A DNA stretch of 64,000 nucleotides from DATEAV01 sp964575425 (GTDB lineage Bacteria; Chloroflexota; Anaerolineae; Anaerolineales; E44-bin32), in NCBI GenBank assembly GCA_964575425.1, contig CAZNRD010000002.1:1-64000 (forward strand), given 5' to 3'. The notes under the pieces were generated by a model, which saw only the letters and a program-made list of their open reading frames with translations, was not told the DNA's origin and made no database searches. Shown in pieces: positions 16,544 through 25,095 of this stretch (the stretch's first letter is position 1; the number at the start of each line of letters is the position of its first letter). The translations under genes were made by a program, and so were the position numbers.

Positions 16544-16653
16544 GCGCTCAGGTTTTCGAGGCGCGGAGCGAACCCCCGGGCCCTCTGCGGCCGGCGCGGC
16601 GACAGGTTTGCCCGAAGAGGCAGAGGGTCGGCCGGCCCCGCGGCCATACGATT

Positions 16654-16702
16654 CCGGCGGGTGGCATGCCGTCAGCGAGAGCGAAGGCGTGCCATCCGCC
16701 GG
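16654..16702. repeat. Long imperfect inverted repeat between convergent genes
   Basis: The 192-base gap 16544-16735 separates two convergent genes. Arms 16654-16666 and 16690-16702 pair at 12 of 13 positions, and the pairing continues inward to 16670/16686 with one wobble around a 15-base loop. A second pair of 8-base arms (CCCTCTGC at 16581-16588, GCAGAGGG at 16620-16627) lies just before it. No T run follows, so it may be an RNA-stabilising or transcription-pausing structure. Confidence 0.5.
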
Positions 16703-16735
16703 GCAGAGCATCAAGCCGGCCGTACAGGCCCGCGG

Positions 16736-17245
16736 CTAAGGGTACTCGAAGATCTTTTCCCCGGCTCGAATGGCGACCTTGAGCCGGTTCTCCGGCGGGG
16801 TGATCGGGCAGGACCAGGCGTCGTTGTAGGCGCAGTAGGGGTTGTAGGCCAGATTGAAGTCCACGACGAAGCGGCCGTCGGCAAGCTCCTCGGGCTCGAG
16901 GTAGCGGCCGGCACCGTAGGTCTCTTTGCCGGCGAGTGCGTCGCTGAATGGAAGGAAGAAGCCCTGGTCGCTGCGGTACAGCGTCAGCCGGGCTTCTTGC
17001 ACTTCGACGCGGAAGCGGAACTCGCCGAAGCGCTCGTAGGTCTGCACATCGCCGGTGGTGGTCTGCATCGAGACGAAGGTCTTCTCAGGAAACTCCTCGC
17101 TCTCGACGACCAGGGTTAGTTCGGGGTTCGGCGGGAAGTAGCGCAGGCCGCTGAAGGTTCGCTGCTGCGCGGGCGTCAGTGGGCTGTAGGGGCTGGAGCG
17201 GAGGAACTCGTCCTTCTGACGCCGGAAGGCCTCGTAGTCGATCAT
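16736..17245 (-). CDS. DUF1684 family protein
   Basis: A 169-residue soluble protein. The end holds the DUF1684 signature region FVVDFNLAYNPYCAYNDAWSC followed by PITPPENRLKVAIRAGEK. The start MIDYEAFRRQKDEFLRSSPYSPL and the middle LRYFPPNPEL are also typical. Its biochemical role is not established. The start at 17245 has GGAGAGGAG upstream. It is divergent from the ATP-grasp gene at 17315, with only 69 bases between the two starts. Confidence 0.85.
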   Translation of the reverse strand: MIDYEAFRRQKDEFLRSSPYSPLTPAQQRTFSGLRYFPPNPELTLVVESEEFPEKTFVSMQTTTGDVQTYERFGEFRFRVEVQEARLTLYRSDQGFFLPFSDALAGKETYGAGRYLEPEELADGRFVVDFNLAYNPYCAYNDAWSCPITPPENRLKVAIRAGEKIFEYP

Positions 17246-17299
17246 GGTGTGCTCCTCTCCAGCCGGAGTGTAACATGGGGTGCCCTGCCTCGCCTCCGG

Positions 17300-17305
17300 T
17301 ATACT
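17300..17305 (+). promoter_or_regulatory. -10 element 9 bases before the ATP-grasp start codon
   Basis: TATACT ends 9 bases before ATG 17315, so transcription would begin within a few bases of the start codon. No ribosome site is present. No clear -35 is seen, so support is weaker than for xseA or 51461. Confidence 0.45.
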
Positions 17306-17314
17306 GAGTTGCTG

Positions 17315-18250
17315 ATGGACTCCGTTGAGCACCAGATGGGACGCCGCGCCGAGCTGCTCCTGGCCTACGACTGGCCTTACGACGAGCCGTTCATCGTCCT
17401 GCTGGCCTCGCGGCTCGAGGCGCACGGGGCTTCTCTCGAGACGGTCTCGCCGCGCAACCTCGAGCAGACCCTGCAGCGAGCGCATCAAGGCCGGCTGCAT
17501 GCTCACGCCTATCTGGACCGCGCCTCGGACACCTCGCCCGAATTCGCCCCCCTGGATGAGTGGGCAGAGCAGCACGTCTCTCTGCACATCAATCCCGGCG
17601 ACCACCGGCGCCGCGTTTGGTACAAGACCAACTTGCACTGGGCATTCATCGCGGCCGGCATCCACACGCCCTACACTATCGCCATCCCCTCCCTGCACCG
17701 GCAGCCAGAACTGTCGCCGCCGCACGACCTGGCTGCCCTGGGCCGACCGTTCTCCATCAAACCCGACCTCGGCGGCGGTGGATGGGGAGTGATCACCACG
17801 GCCCAGAGTTGGGAGGATGTGGCCAGCGCACGCCGCCACATGCCGGGCGATGATCTGATCCTGCAGGAGTTCGTGGAGCCCGATGTGATCGCTGGTCGCC
17901 GCGCCTGGTTCCGGGTGCTCTATGCTTGCGGTCAGGTCTTTCCATGCTGGTGGGACGACCGGACGCGGCTCTTCGGCCCTCCGGTATCTGGCGAGGAGCG
18001 AGGAACCCTGGGGCTCGATCCGTTGTGGGAGATTGCCGCGACGGCGGCTCGCATCGCTGGCATCGGGCTGTTCTCTACCGAGGTCGCCCGCGTCGCCGAT
18101 GGGCGGTTCATCGTCGTCGACTACGTCAACGACCCGGTCGACCTGCGCTTTCTGCCATATGCCCGTGAGGGAATGCCAGCTGAGGTCGCCCTGGCAGTGG
18201 CCGAAGCCATTGCTGGCTGGGTGACCGCGCAGGCCGTTCCCGCAGCGTGA
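17315..18250 (+). CDS. ATP-grasp family protein
   Basis: A 311-residue protein whose central and C-terminal parts look like an ATP-grasp ligase. RPFSIKPDLGGGGWGV is the Lys and Gly-rich ATP loop, DLILQEFVEP the hinge region, and IGLFSTEVARVADGRFIVVDYVNDP the metal-binding end, with Glu, Asp and Asn in the usual order. The substrate is not known; carboxylate-amine ligation is the family reaction. ATG 17315 has no ribosome site but a -10 element ends 9 bases upstream, so a leaderless start is proposed. ATG 17336 is an alternative. Confidence 0.8.
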   Translation: MDSVEHQMGRRAELLLAYDWPYDEPFIVLLASRLEAHGASLETVSPRNLEQTLQRAHQGRLHAHAYLDRASDTSPEFAPLDEWAEQHVSLHINPGDHRRRVWYKTNLHWAFIAAGIHTPYTIAIPSLHRQPELSPPHDLAALGRPFSIKPDLGGGGWGVITTAQSWEDVASARRHMPGDDLILQEFVEPDVIAGRRAWFRVLYACGQVFPCWWDDRTRLFGPPVSGEERGTLGLDPLWEIAATAARIAGIGLFSTEVARVADGRFIVVDYVNDPVDLRFLPYAREGMPAEVALAVAEAIAGWVTAQAVPAA

Positions 18251-18256
18251 GCCACC

Positions 18257-19309
18257 TCATTCGGCCAGCAGGTACTCGACAATCCAGCGCGCCGTGGCCA
18301 TCAGGGCCTCGCGGTGTGTGCGCTCGTAGTTGTGTGATGCGTCGACGCCGGGGCCGATGAGGGCGGCCCGGATGTCGGCGCCGGCCTGCCAGGCAGCCTC
18401 GGCGTCGGAGCCATAGAAAGGATATGTGTCCACCCGATAGGGAATGGCAGCGGCGTCGGCCAATGCGCGCAGCTTCTCCGACAGGCCCGCATGGTACGGG
18501 CCGCCGGAATCCTTCAGGCACAGCGTGGCGTGGAACTCATCCGACGCCTGCCCCTCGCCCACAGGCGCCATGTCGACCGCCACCACCTCCACCACCTCGG
18601 CTGGAAAGGCTGCTGCCGCCCCGTGTCCGACCTCCTCGAAGTGACTAAAGTACATAAACGTGTCCTGTTCCGGGACCATCCCCGCGCTCCGAAGCGCCCG
18701 CGCCGCCGCCACCAGGCACGCTACGCCGCTCTTGTCGTCGAGATGGCGGGAGCGGACGAATCCGCTGGCGCTGATCTCAGGCCGCGGGTCGAAGGCTACA
18801 AAATCGCCGACCTCGATGCCGAGGGAGCGCGTTGCCTCAGCCGCCTGCGTGCGCTCGTCGAGACGCACCTCCATCGTCGACTCCTCCCGTTTGATGTCGC
18901 CGACTTCCTTGCTGAAGATATGGGCAGAGGCCTTGGTGACCAAGAGGGTGCCGCGCACGGTCCGCCCCGAGCGGGTGAACACGGTGCAGCCCTCGCCCTC
19001 CACTGTATTCCAGGCGAACGAACCGACTTCCGTCAGGCGCAGACGGCCGTTAGACTTGATTTCCTTGACCATGGCGCCCAGCGTGTCGACGTGGGCCGTG
19101 AGTCCGCGTGGCACCTCCCTCGACCGGCCGCGCCACTCGGCCAAGAGTCCGCCCTTCCTTGTCCGTCGCGAGGTCAGGCCGAGGTCCGCCAGGGCACCCT
19201 CGACATGGGCGAGCGCGGGTTCCGCGCGGCCGGTGGGGCTGGGGATCTGCAGCAGCGCCAGCAGGAACTCGGTCAGAAACGTACTATCGATGTCGGGCGC
19301 TTTCGCCAT
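18257..19309 (-). CDS. M42 family metallopeptidase (glutamyl aminopeptidase type)
   Basis: A 350-residue co-catalytic zinc aminopeptidase. GLTAHVDTLGAMV holds the first zinc His and Asp, SRHLDDKSGVACLV the bridging Asp, and FEEVGHGAA the catalytic Glu pair. The C-terminal ASHNYERTH region carries the last His. M42 enzymes form tetrahedral dodecamers that trim peptides in the cytoplasm. ATG 19309 has AAGGAG upstream. The start lies inside the 3' end of the membrane protein gene at 19284, so the two are probably coupled. Confidence 0.92.
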   Translation of the reverse strand: MAKAPDIDSTFLTEFLLALLQIPSPTGRAEPALAHVEGALADLGLTSRRTRKGGLLAEWRGRSREVPRGLTAHVDTLGAMVKEIKSNGRLRLTEVGSFAWNTVEGEGCTVFTRSGRTVRGTLLVTKASAHIFSKEVGDIKREESTMEVRLDERTQAAEATRSLGIEVGDFVAFDPRPEISASGFVRSRHLDDKSGVACLVAAARALRSAGMVPEQDTFMYFSHFEEVGHGAAAAFPAEVVEVVAVDMAPVGEGQASDEFHATLCLKDSGGPYHAGLSEKLRALADAAAIPYRVDTYPFYGSDAEAAWQAGADIRAALIGPGVDASHNYERTHREALMATARWIVEYLLAE

Positions 19310-19727
19310 GGCTTGCTCCTTGCGACGGGTCACGCTGCGCGGTCTGGCTCTCCGCCGTCGGGTCTGGCGGGGTTGTCCGCTGGCGCGCGCGGGCCAGGCC
19401 AAGCCGAAGCAGTGCGCCTGAGAGCAGGAACGGACCGCCCAACAGAATGGCGATCAGGATCTGGTTGCGTCCCGCCACGATTGCGGCAAAGGCACAGAGC
19501 GCTGCCCCGGCGATCAGGAGCAGCAGGCTGCCGATGCCCTGCCACTGCCAGGCAGCAACCAAGGCCGCTGCGCCGAAAGCGACGAGCGCCGCCAGGAGGA
19601 CAGCCTCCAAGGACCACGGAGTGCTGGGGCCGACGAGTCCCATCATCACGGCGAACAACCAGAAGGCAGACGCGGCGGTCCCAAGACCCAACCCGGCTCG
19701 CCGCAACCACCCCGCGCTCCCCGTCAT
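19284..19727 (-). CDS. Small four-helix membrane protein
   Basis: A 147-residue protein with four hydrophobic helices (about 10-32, 38-60, 64-85 and 90-112) and a hydrophilic C-terminal tail. It resembles small Chloroflexota and actinobacterial membrane proteins of unknown function. ATG 19727 is preferred because GAGGAG lies 9 bases upstream; ATG 19754 would add nine residues without a good ribosome site. It overlaps the M42 peptidase start by 26 bases. Confidence 0.7.
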   Translation of the reverse strand: MTGSAGWLRRAGLGLGTAASAFWLFAVMMGLVGPSTPWSLEAVLLAALVAFGAAALVAAWQWQGIGSLLLLIAGAALCAFAAIVAGRNQILIAILLGGPFLLSGALLRLGLARARQRTTPPDPTAESQTAQRDPSQGASHGESARHR

Positions 19728-19778
19728 TTGCAGCTTCTCCTCATCGGGCAGCATGCATCCCCCGCCCTCGGCCGGTTC

Positions 19779-20921
19779 TCAGGCGATGCGTAGCCATTCT
19801 GTTCCCTGCGGCGTGTCGCGCAGGGATATGCCCAGGTCCTGCAGTCTCTGTCGCGCTCGATCTGCCAGCATCCACAGGCCAGCGTCGCGCAGTTCGGCGC
19901 GTAGGTCGATCAGGAGGCGGATCAGTGCCTCGACTGTGTCTTCGGCGCCGGCGGCGGCTTCGATTGCCTGGGCAGCCTGATGGAGCAGGGCGGCGAGGCC
20001 CGCCGGCGCGCTTGCGGCAGCCAGCCGCAGGCTGCCAGGGATGTCGCCGCTTGCCAGGAGGGCCGAAGCCTGCGCGATGGTGCGGGAGGCTTCGGGGATG
20101 GCGGCGGTGGGTGTGGCGGGTTGTGTGGACAGGGGCAGCCCCTGGGAGGCCAGCTCGTCCAGGGGGAAGGTCTCGCCGGCTGTGTGGCGGAAGCTCTGGC
20201 CGCCGCGCAGGATGGTGACGCCGCCGCGCCCCATGACGCGCGCGGCGCCGCGCTCGAGGTCGAGGCTGCAGGCGGTGTGTTCGTCGATGCCGAGGACAAC
20301 AGCGGTAGGTGGCAGGAGGGTGCGCAGGCGCTGGAAGCGTTCCATTCCCATGAAGCAGGCGCGGGTGTCGTGGGTGGCGCCTTCGGCGTTGTCCCAATGG
20401 GTCACGATAGCCAGGTCGAGGCCAAAGCGGCCGAGCAGGTCCAGGCCCTCAATCCAGTGCAGGTCCTGTCCCACCTTGTAGATTTCATAGACAGGCAGGG
20501 CATGGCGGCTGATGGCGATCGCGGCTGAGCTGGCGAAGACAAGCTGGGCACCGGCCAGCCAGCGTTCGACGATGGCGGCGTAGAGGGGAGAATCGTGCCA
20601 CTGGCGCACAGCATAGGTCGGGCTGCCCGGTCCGGCGAGCAGGTAGTTGGCACTGGAGACGATCGTCAGGGCCTGTGCGAGCTGCTCGGGGTCTTCGTCG
20701 GCGCGGCGCAGGCTGGCGATTTGCAGCTCCAGGTTGAGTCGAGTCTGAAAGAACTGACGGAACCGAGCGTGGATGGCTTCCAGGCCCAGCTCGAAGCCGG
20801 CGGGGGTATCGATGAGGGCTGGCTTGGCCGGCTGTAGGAGGCAGCTGAGCAGGGAGCGGTGGAGTTTGACCATCCCGGGGGCGGTCTCGCCCGAGCCAAT
20901 CAACGTCAGCCAGCCTGGCAT
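19779..20921 (-). CDS. Peptidase S51 / cyanophycinase-like protein fused to a CysRS-type C-terminal domain
   Basis: A 380-residue protein. The N-terminal half begins LTLIGSGETAPGMV and has GPGSPTYAVRQW, then LVFASSAAIAIS with a Ser in the nucleophile-elbow position of S51/GAT1-like folds, and LGIDEHTACSLD further on. This matches cyanophycinase and dipeptidase E relatives. The last about 60 residues (LIDLRAELRDAGLWMLADRARQRL, then LGISLRDTPQGTEWLR) match the C-terminal helical domain of cysteinyl-tRNA synthetase, with its closing DTPQGT-x-W signature. A linker of about 90 residues joins the parts. GGAGG precedes ATG 20921. Catalysis is likely but unproven. Confidence 0.85.
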   Translation of the reverse strand: MPGWLTLIGSGETAPGMVKLHRSLLSCLLQPAKPALIDTPAGFELGLEAIHARFRQFFQTRLNLELQIASLRRADEDPEQLAQALTIVSSANYLLAGPGSPTYAVRQWHDSPLYAAIVERWLAGAQLVFASSAAIAISRHALPVYEIYKVGQDLHWIEGLDLLGRFGLDLAIVTHWDNAEGATHDTRACFMGMERFQRLRTLLPPTAVVLGIDEHTACSLDLERGAARVMGRGGVTILRGGQSFRHTAGETFPLDELASQGLPLSTQPATPTAAIPEASRTIAQASALLASGDIPGSLRLAAASAPAGLAALLHQAAQAIEAAAGAEDTVEALIRLLIDLRAELRDAGLWMLADRARQRLQDLGISLRDTPQGTEWLRIA

Positions 20922-20971
20922 CGTGCCTCCAGGGGCTGAGTATACCGCGCCGGCTGGGGGCGGGTGCCTTG

Positions 20972-20980
20972 TGTTATGAT
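20972..20980 (+). promoter_or_regulatory. Extended -10 promoter element of dnaK
   Basis: TG-T-TATGAT is an extended -10 that does not need a strong -35. The dnaK start is about 100 bases downstream. No CIRCE inverted repeat (HrcA operator) is present in the leader. Confidence 0.5.
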
Positions 20981-21082
20981 ATCCGGCGGCCGAGCTTGAG
21001 ACATCCCTCCAATCGCTCGTTAATGCTGTTCTTGCGCAGGCGGCCTAGCATACCCACAGTTCGGACTCCGTGAGGTGAAAAC

Positions 21083-22972
21083 ATGTCAAAGATCGTGGGC
21101 ATCGACCTGGGGACGACCAACAGCGTGGTTGCCGTCATGGAAGGCGGCGATCCGGTGGTGATTCCCACGGCAGAAGGAGGCCGCCTCTGTCCGTCGGTGG
21201 TGGCCTTCACCAAGACGGGCGAGCGGCTGGTGGGGCAGACGGCTAAGCGGCAAGCGGTGATCAACTCGGAGAACACGGTCTACTCGATCAAGCGCTTCAT
21301 GGGGCGGCGCTTCAATGAGGTCGAGACCGAGCGCAAGATGGTCCCGTATGAAGTGATGGAGGGGGCAAGCGGGGACGCGCGAGTGCGCATTCCGATCACC
21401 GATCGGGAGTATACGCCGCAGGAGATCTCGGCGATGATCCTGGCCAAGCTCAAGGCCGATGCCGAGGCCTACCTGGGTGAGCCGGTGACCAAGGCGGTCA
21501 TCACCGTCCCGGCTTACTTCAACGATTCGCAGCGCCAGGCCACCAAGGATGCTGGCCGCATCGCAGGATTGGAAGTGATGCGCATCATCAACGAACCGAC
21601 AGCCTCGGCCCTGGCCTACGGCCTCGACAAGAAGGAAAACGAAACGATCCTGGTCTTCGACCTGGGCGGCGGCACGTTCGACGTCAGCCTGCTGGAAGTC
21701 GGCGAAGGCGTGGTCGAGGTCAAGGCCACCAATGGCGATACGCATCTGGGCGGCGACGACTGGGACCAGCGCATCACCAACTGGGCGGCGGACGAGTTCC
21801 TCAAGGACCAGGGCATCGACCTGCGCAAGGACCGCCAGGCACTGCAGCGGCTGCGCGAAGCGGCGGAGAAGGCCAAGATTGAACTCTCGACGATGACCGA
21901 GACCGAGATCAACCTGCCCTTCATCACAGCGGATGCCTCCGGACCCAAGCACCTTCAGCTCAAGCTTACCCGCTCGAAGCTGGAGCAGCTCACCGAAAAC
22001 CTGGTGGAGCGGCTGCGCGGGCCCTTCAACGCCGCGCTGCGCGACGGCGGGATGAAGGCCAGCGACGTCGACGAGGTGGTGCTGGTGGGCGGGGCGACGC
22101 GCATGCCCATGGTCCAGGATCTGGTGCGCTCGCTCACTGGCAAGGAGCCGCACAAGGGCGTCAACCCTGATGAGGTGGTGGCGGTGGGTGCGGCGCTGCA
22201 GGGCGGCGTCCTGGCGGGGGAAGTCAAGGACGTCCTCCTGGTGGACGTCACGCCTCTGTCGCTCGGCGTGGAGACGCTGGGCGGCGTGATGACGGTGCTG
22301 GTGGAACGCAACACCAACATCCCGATTCGCAAGGCGGAGATCTTCTCGACCGCCGAGGATGGCCAGACGGCGGTCGACATCCATGTGCTGCAGGGTGAGC
22401 GGCCCATGGCCGCGGACAACATGACCCTGGGCCGCTTCCGCCTGGAGGGCATTCCTCCAGCGCCGCGCGGCGTGCCGCAGATCGAGGTTGCCTTCGATAT
22501 CGACGCCAACGGCATCCTCAATGTCACGGCCAAAGACAAGGCCACCGGCAAAGAGCAGCGGGTGACGATCACAGCGTCGACCAACCTCAAGAAGGAGGAG
22601 GTCGAACGCATGGTCGAAGAAGCACGGCGCCATGAGGGGGAGGACCGCAAGCGGCGCGAGCTGGCAGATGCGCGCAATCAGGGCGATGCTGTTGCCTATC
22701 AGGCCGAGAAGGCACTGCGCGAGCTGGGCGACAAGGTGCCCGCCAGCGATCGCGAGAGGATTGAAGCCAGCGTCAAGTCGCTGCGTGAAGCCCTCAAGGA
22801 CGATGACATCCAGAAGATCCGTCGGCTGAGCGAGGAGGTTCAGCAAGCCTCCTACGCCCTGGGGCAGCAGCTGTACGCACAGCAGGCGAAGGCAGCCCCC
22901 GGCGGGGCGGCCAGCGGCGACGGCGGCACCGGACAGGGGGACGTCGTCGAGGGCGAGTTCCGCGAGGCCTGA
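21083..22972 (+). CDS. dnaK: Chaperone DnaK (Hsp70)
   Basis: A 629-residue Hsp70 of normal length. The ATPase domain begins KIVGIDLGTTNSVVAV and contains FDLGGGTFDVSLLEVG, INEPTASALAYGLDKK and VLVGGATRMPMV. The substrate domain carries DVTPLSLGVETLGGV and NTNIPIRKAEIFST. The helical lid and a Gly-rich tail end in VVEGEFREA. ATG 21083 follows GAGGTG. It stands without grpE or dnaJ nearby, so it may be a stand-alone or second copy. A terminator hairpin follows at 22984. Confidence 0.98.
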   Translation: MSKIVGIDLGTTNSVVAVMEGGDPVVIPTAEGGRLCPSVVAFTKTGERLVGQTAKRQAVINSENTVYSIKRFMGRRFNEVETERKMVPYEVMEGASGDARVRIPITDREYTPQEISAMILAKLKADAEAYLGEPVTKAVITVPAYFNDSQRQATKDAGRIAGLEVMRIINEPTASALAYGLDKKENETILVFDLGGGTFDVSLLEVGEGVVEVKATNGDTHLGGDDWDQRITNWAADEFLKDQGIDLRKDRQALQRLREAAEKAKIELSTMTETEINLPFITADASGPKHLQLKLTRSKLEQLTENLVERLRGPFNAALRDGGMKASDVDEVVLVGGATRMPMVQDLVRSLTGKEPHKGVNPDEVVAVGAALQGGVLAGEVKDVLLVDVTPLSLGVETLGGVMTVLVERNTNIPIRKAEIFSTAEDGQTAVDIHVLQGERPMAADNMTLGRFRLEGIPPAPRGVPQIEVAFDIDANGILNVTAKDKATGKEQRVTITASTNLKKEEVERMVEEARRHEGEDRKRRELADARNQGDAVAYQAEKALRELGDKVPASDRERIEASVKSLREALKDDDIQKIRRLSEEVQQASYALGQQLYAQQAKAAPGGAASGDGGTGQGDVVEGEFREA

Positions 22973-22983
22973 GATGCAGTGAC

Positions 22984-23017
22984 ACCGGGCTCCCAGTTCG
23001 GGGCCCGGTTTCTGTTT
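22984..23017 (+). terminator. Rho-independent terminator of dnaK
   Basis: Arms ACCGGGCTCC (22984-22993) and GGGGCCCGGT (23000-23009) pair with one G-T wobble and a 6-base loop. TTCTGTTT follows. Confidence 0.8.
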
Positions 23018-23049
23018 CTGGCGCAGGGTGACGGTGGGAGTTCCGTGTC

Positions 23050-23078
23050 TTGCCACCCCGCAGGCCGTCCCCTATAAT
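23050..23078 (+). promoter_or_regulatory. Promoter of the branched-chain aminotransferase gene
   Basis: TTGCCA (23050-23055), a 17-base spacer and TATAAT (23073-23078) form a near-consensus sigma-70 type promoter. The start codon is about 64 bases downstream of the predicted transcription start, so this transcript has a normal leader. Confidence 0.8.
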
Positions 23079-23148
23079 GAGATCGCCGGGCACAGGTCCT
23101 CCATCACCGCGCACACAGACCGTGAGCCTGGCAAGGAGGATATGCTTC

Positions 23149-24093
23149 GTGGTCCTTCCCAAGTACGCCTATTTCCGAGGCAAGGTCGTTCCCTACTCGC
23201 AGGCCAAAGTCGGCGTGATGACCCATGGCTTGAACTACGGAACCGGAGCCTTTGGAGGCGTGCGGGCATTCTGGAATCAGGAAGAGGGACAGCTGTTCGT
23301 CTTTCGACCCCTTGATCACTTCAAACGATTTCTCAACTCAGCCCGGCTGCTGTGTATGGACCTCGGCCTGACGGCAGAGGACATGCGCCTGATCACCCTC
23401 GATGTGCTGCGCGCCGAGGGCTACCAGGAGAACTGCTACATCCGCCCTCTGGCGTTCAAGAGCGACGAGGTCATCGGCGTGCGTCTGCACGATCTGCGCG
23501 ACGAATTCACCCTGTTCGCCATCCCCTTCACGCGCTACGTTGAGGCCGATGAGAGCGCGCACGTGACCTTCTCAGCCTGGCGTCGCATCGACGACAACTC
23601 CATCCCGGCGCGGGGCAAGATCACCGGCGGCTACGTCAACTCAGCCTTCATCAAGACCGATGCCATGCGTCAGGGCTTCGACGAGGCGCTGGTGCTGACT
23701 CGCGAGGGGCACGTTTCGGAAGGCAGCGCCGAGAATGTCTTTATCGTGCGCGATGGGGTGTTGATCACGCCGCCCGTGACCGAGAACATCCTGGAAGGCA
23801 TCACCCGGCGGACGGTGATGCAGCTGGCGATCGAAGAGCTTGGGCTGCAGGTTGTGGAGCGCCCGATCGACCGCACCGAGGTCTACTTGTGTGACGAGCT
23901 GTTCCTGACGGGCACGGCGGCGGGCATCACCGCTGTGGTCAAGGTCGATCACCGGTTGATCGGCAGCGGGGTGATGGGGCCGGTGGTGACGCAGCTGCGT
24001 CGCATCTACGACGACGTGGTCCGCGGTCGGCTGCCGCAGTACCGCCACTGGAACGACCCGGTGTACGTGCGAGAGTCGGCCGCCGCCGATTGA
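23149..24093 (+). CDS. ilvE: Branched-chain amino acid aminotransferase
   Basis: A 314-residue fold-type IV PLP aminotransferase, the last step of valine, leucine and isoleucine synthesis and the first of their breakdown. VGVMTHGLNYGTGAFGGVRA opens the fold. NCYIRPLAF, the Schiff-base Lys in RGKITGGYVNS, VSEGSAENVFIV with the PLP-pyridine Glu, and ELFLTGTAAGITAV follow in order. The start is GTG 23149, 9 bases after AAGGAGG; the ATG at 23142 is out of frame. Relatives acting on D-amino acids share the fold, but the RPLAF pattern favours IlvE. Confidence 0.95.
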   Translation: MVLPKYAYFRGKVVPYSQAKVGVMTHGLNYGTGAFGGVRAFWNQEEGQLFVFRPLDHFKRFLNSARLLCMDLGLTAEDMRLITLDVLRAEGYQENCYIRPLAFKSDEVIGVRLHDLRDEFTLFAIPFTRYVEADESAHVTFSAWRRIDDNSIPARGKITGGYVNSAFIKTDAMRQGFDEALVLTREGHVSEGSAENVFIVRDGVLITPPVTENILEGITRRTVMQLAIEELGLQVVERPIDRTEVYLCDELFLTGTAAGITAVVKVDHRLIGSGVMGPVVTQLRRIYDDVVRGRLPQYRHWNDPVYVRESAAAD

Positions 24094-24160
24094 CCGCGCC
24101 AAAGACCTGGACGCGAGCGGGAGAGCTGCCGCTGCGGCCGCGCTCCCGCCTTCGACTCGG

Positions 24161-25081
24161 ATGTCCTTCACACCTCCCCGCCTGCCCGGCCTGGTCCTAG
24201 GGACCCTGTTTCTGATCGTGCTCCTGGGCATCACGACCTATGCCGCCAGCCAGCTGGCCATTGCGACGATCTCGCCTTGGATTGTGGCTTGGGTGTTGCT
24301 TCCGCTGCTGAGCGTCCCGTTGGCGGTGCTGGTGGCGTACCGCTTGTATGGCTTGCTCAGCGCCAGCTATCGGCTTGACCGCAACGGTTTCTACCTGGCC
24401 TGGGGTCTGGCCCGGGAGCAGATTCCCCTGGCGGACCTGGAGAGGCCGCGCCTGATCTGGGATGTGCCGGGGCGCTGGCTTCCGCACGGGGGGCTGTGGT
24501 GGCCGGGGTGCGTGGTTGGGCGAGGCCGTGTCGAGGAGGTGGGTCGGGTCGACTTCTTCGCCACCACACCCCCGCAGGGGATGGTCCTCCTCAGCGCCGG
24601 TGAGCGACACCTGGTCATCTCACCGCCGGACCCAATTGGCTTCGTCGATGCCTTTACGCAGGCGGTCCGCCTTGGCTCCCTCGAACCGATTCCCGCGATC
24701 TCACAACGTCCAGACTTCCTCTTCAACCGGCTGTGGGCCGACCAGGTGGCCCGGCTGTTGCTCATCCTGGGGGCGGCGCTCTCTCTCCTGCTCCTGGGGT
24801 ACCTGGCGCTGCGCGCGCCGAACCTGCCGCCCCGGGTCGCATTCGGCTTCGATCCGGCTGGAAACCCGGACCCCTGGGCTCCCCCAGGCCGGCTGCTGCT
24901 TCTGCCCTTGATCGGAGGCCTGTGCTGGCTGGTGGACCTGGCCGTTGGCGTGTGGCTCTATCGGCGGGATGCCGATCGGCTGCTGGCCTATGTCGTGTGG
25001 GGGATGGCCACCTTTGTGGGCTTGCTGCTATGGGGTGCGGCCCTGCAGCTCCTGGCGGTTTCCGGGGGTGTTCGACCATGA
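24161..25081 (+). CDS. Membrane protein with bacterial PH-like domain
   Basis: A 306-residue protein. Two N-terminal helices (about 10-30 and 38-62) precede a soluble beta-rich domain (YRLDRNGFYLAWGLAREQIPLADLE and on) that fits bacterial PH domains. Three or four C-terminal helices follow around a LPPRVAFGFDPAGNPDPW segment resembling the DUF1648 motif. Such proteins are often envelope-stress or membrane-organising factors, but no function is established here. ATG 24161 lacks a strong ribosome site. It is followed by the 85-base gap holding the DnaA-box-like sites. Confidence 0.75.
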   Translation: MSFTPPRLPGLVLGTLFLIVLLGITTYAASQLAIATISPWIVAWVLLPLLSVPLAVLVAYRLYGLLSASYRLDRNGFYLAWGLAREQIPLADLERPRLIWDVPGRWLPHGGLWWPGCVVGRGRVEEVGRVDFFATTPPQGMVLLSAGERHLVISPPDPIGFVDAFTQAVRLGSLEPIPAISQRPDFLFNRLWADQVARLLLILGAALSLLLLGYLALRAPNLPPRVAFGFDPAGNPDPWAPPGRLLLLPLIGGLCWLVDLAVGVWLYRRDADRLLAYVVWGMATFVGLLLWGAALQLLAVSGGVRP

Positions 25082-25095
25082 GGCCATTCTCCTGT

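Noticed and set aside
20981..21082. CIRCE/HrcA operator in the dnaK leader
   Set aside because: No TTAGCACTC-N9-GAGTGCTAA-like repeat can be found.
21086..23056. A 656-codon open frame antisense to dnaK
   Set aside because: Long antisense frames opposite dnaK are a known by-product of its codon use in GC-rich genomes. The sense protein is intact and the antisense product has no family features.
23142..23148. ATG 23142 as the ilvE start
   Set aside because: It is out of frame with the aminotransferase. GTG 23149 is in frame and well placed after AAGGAGG.
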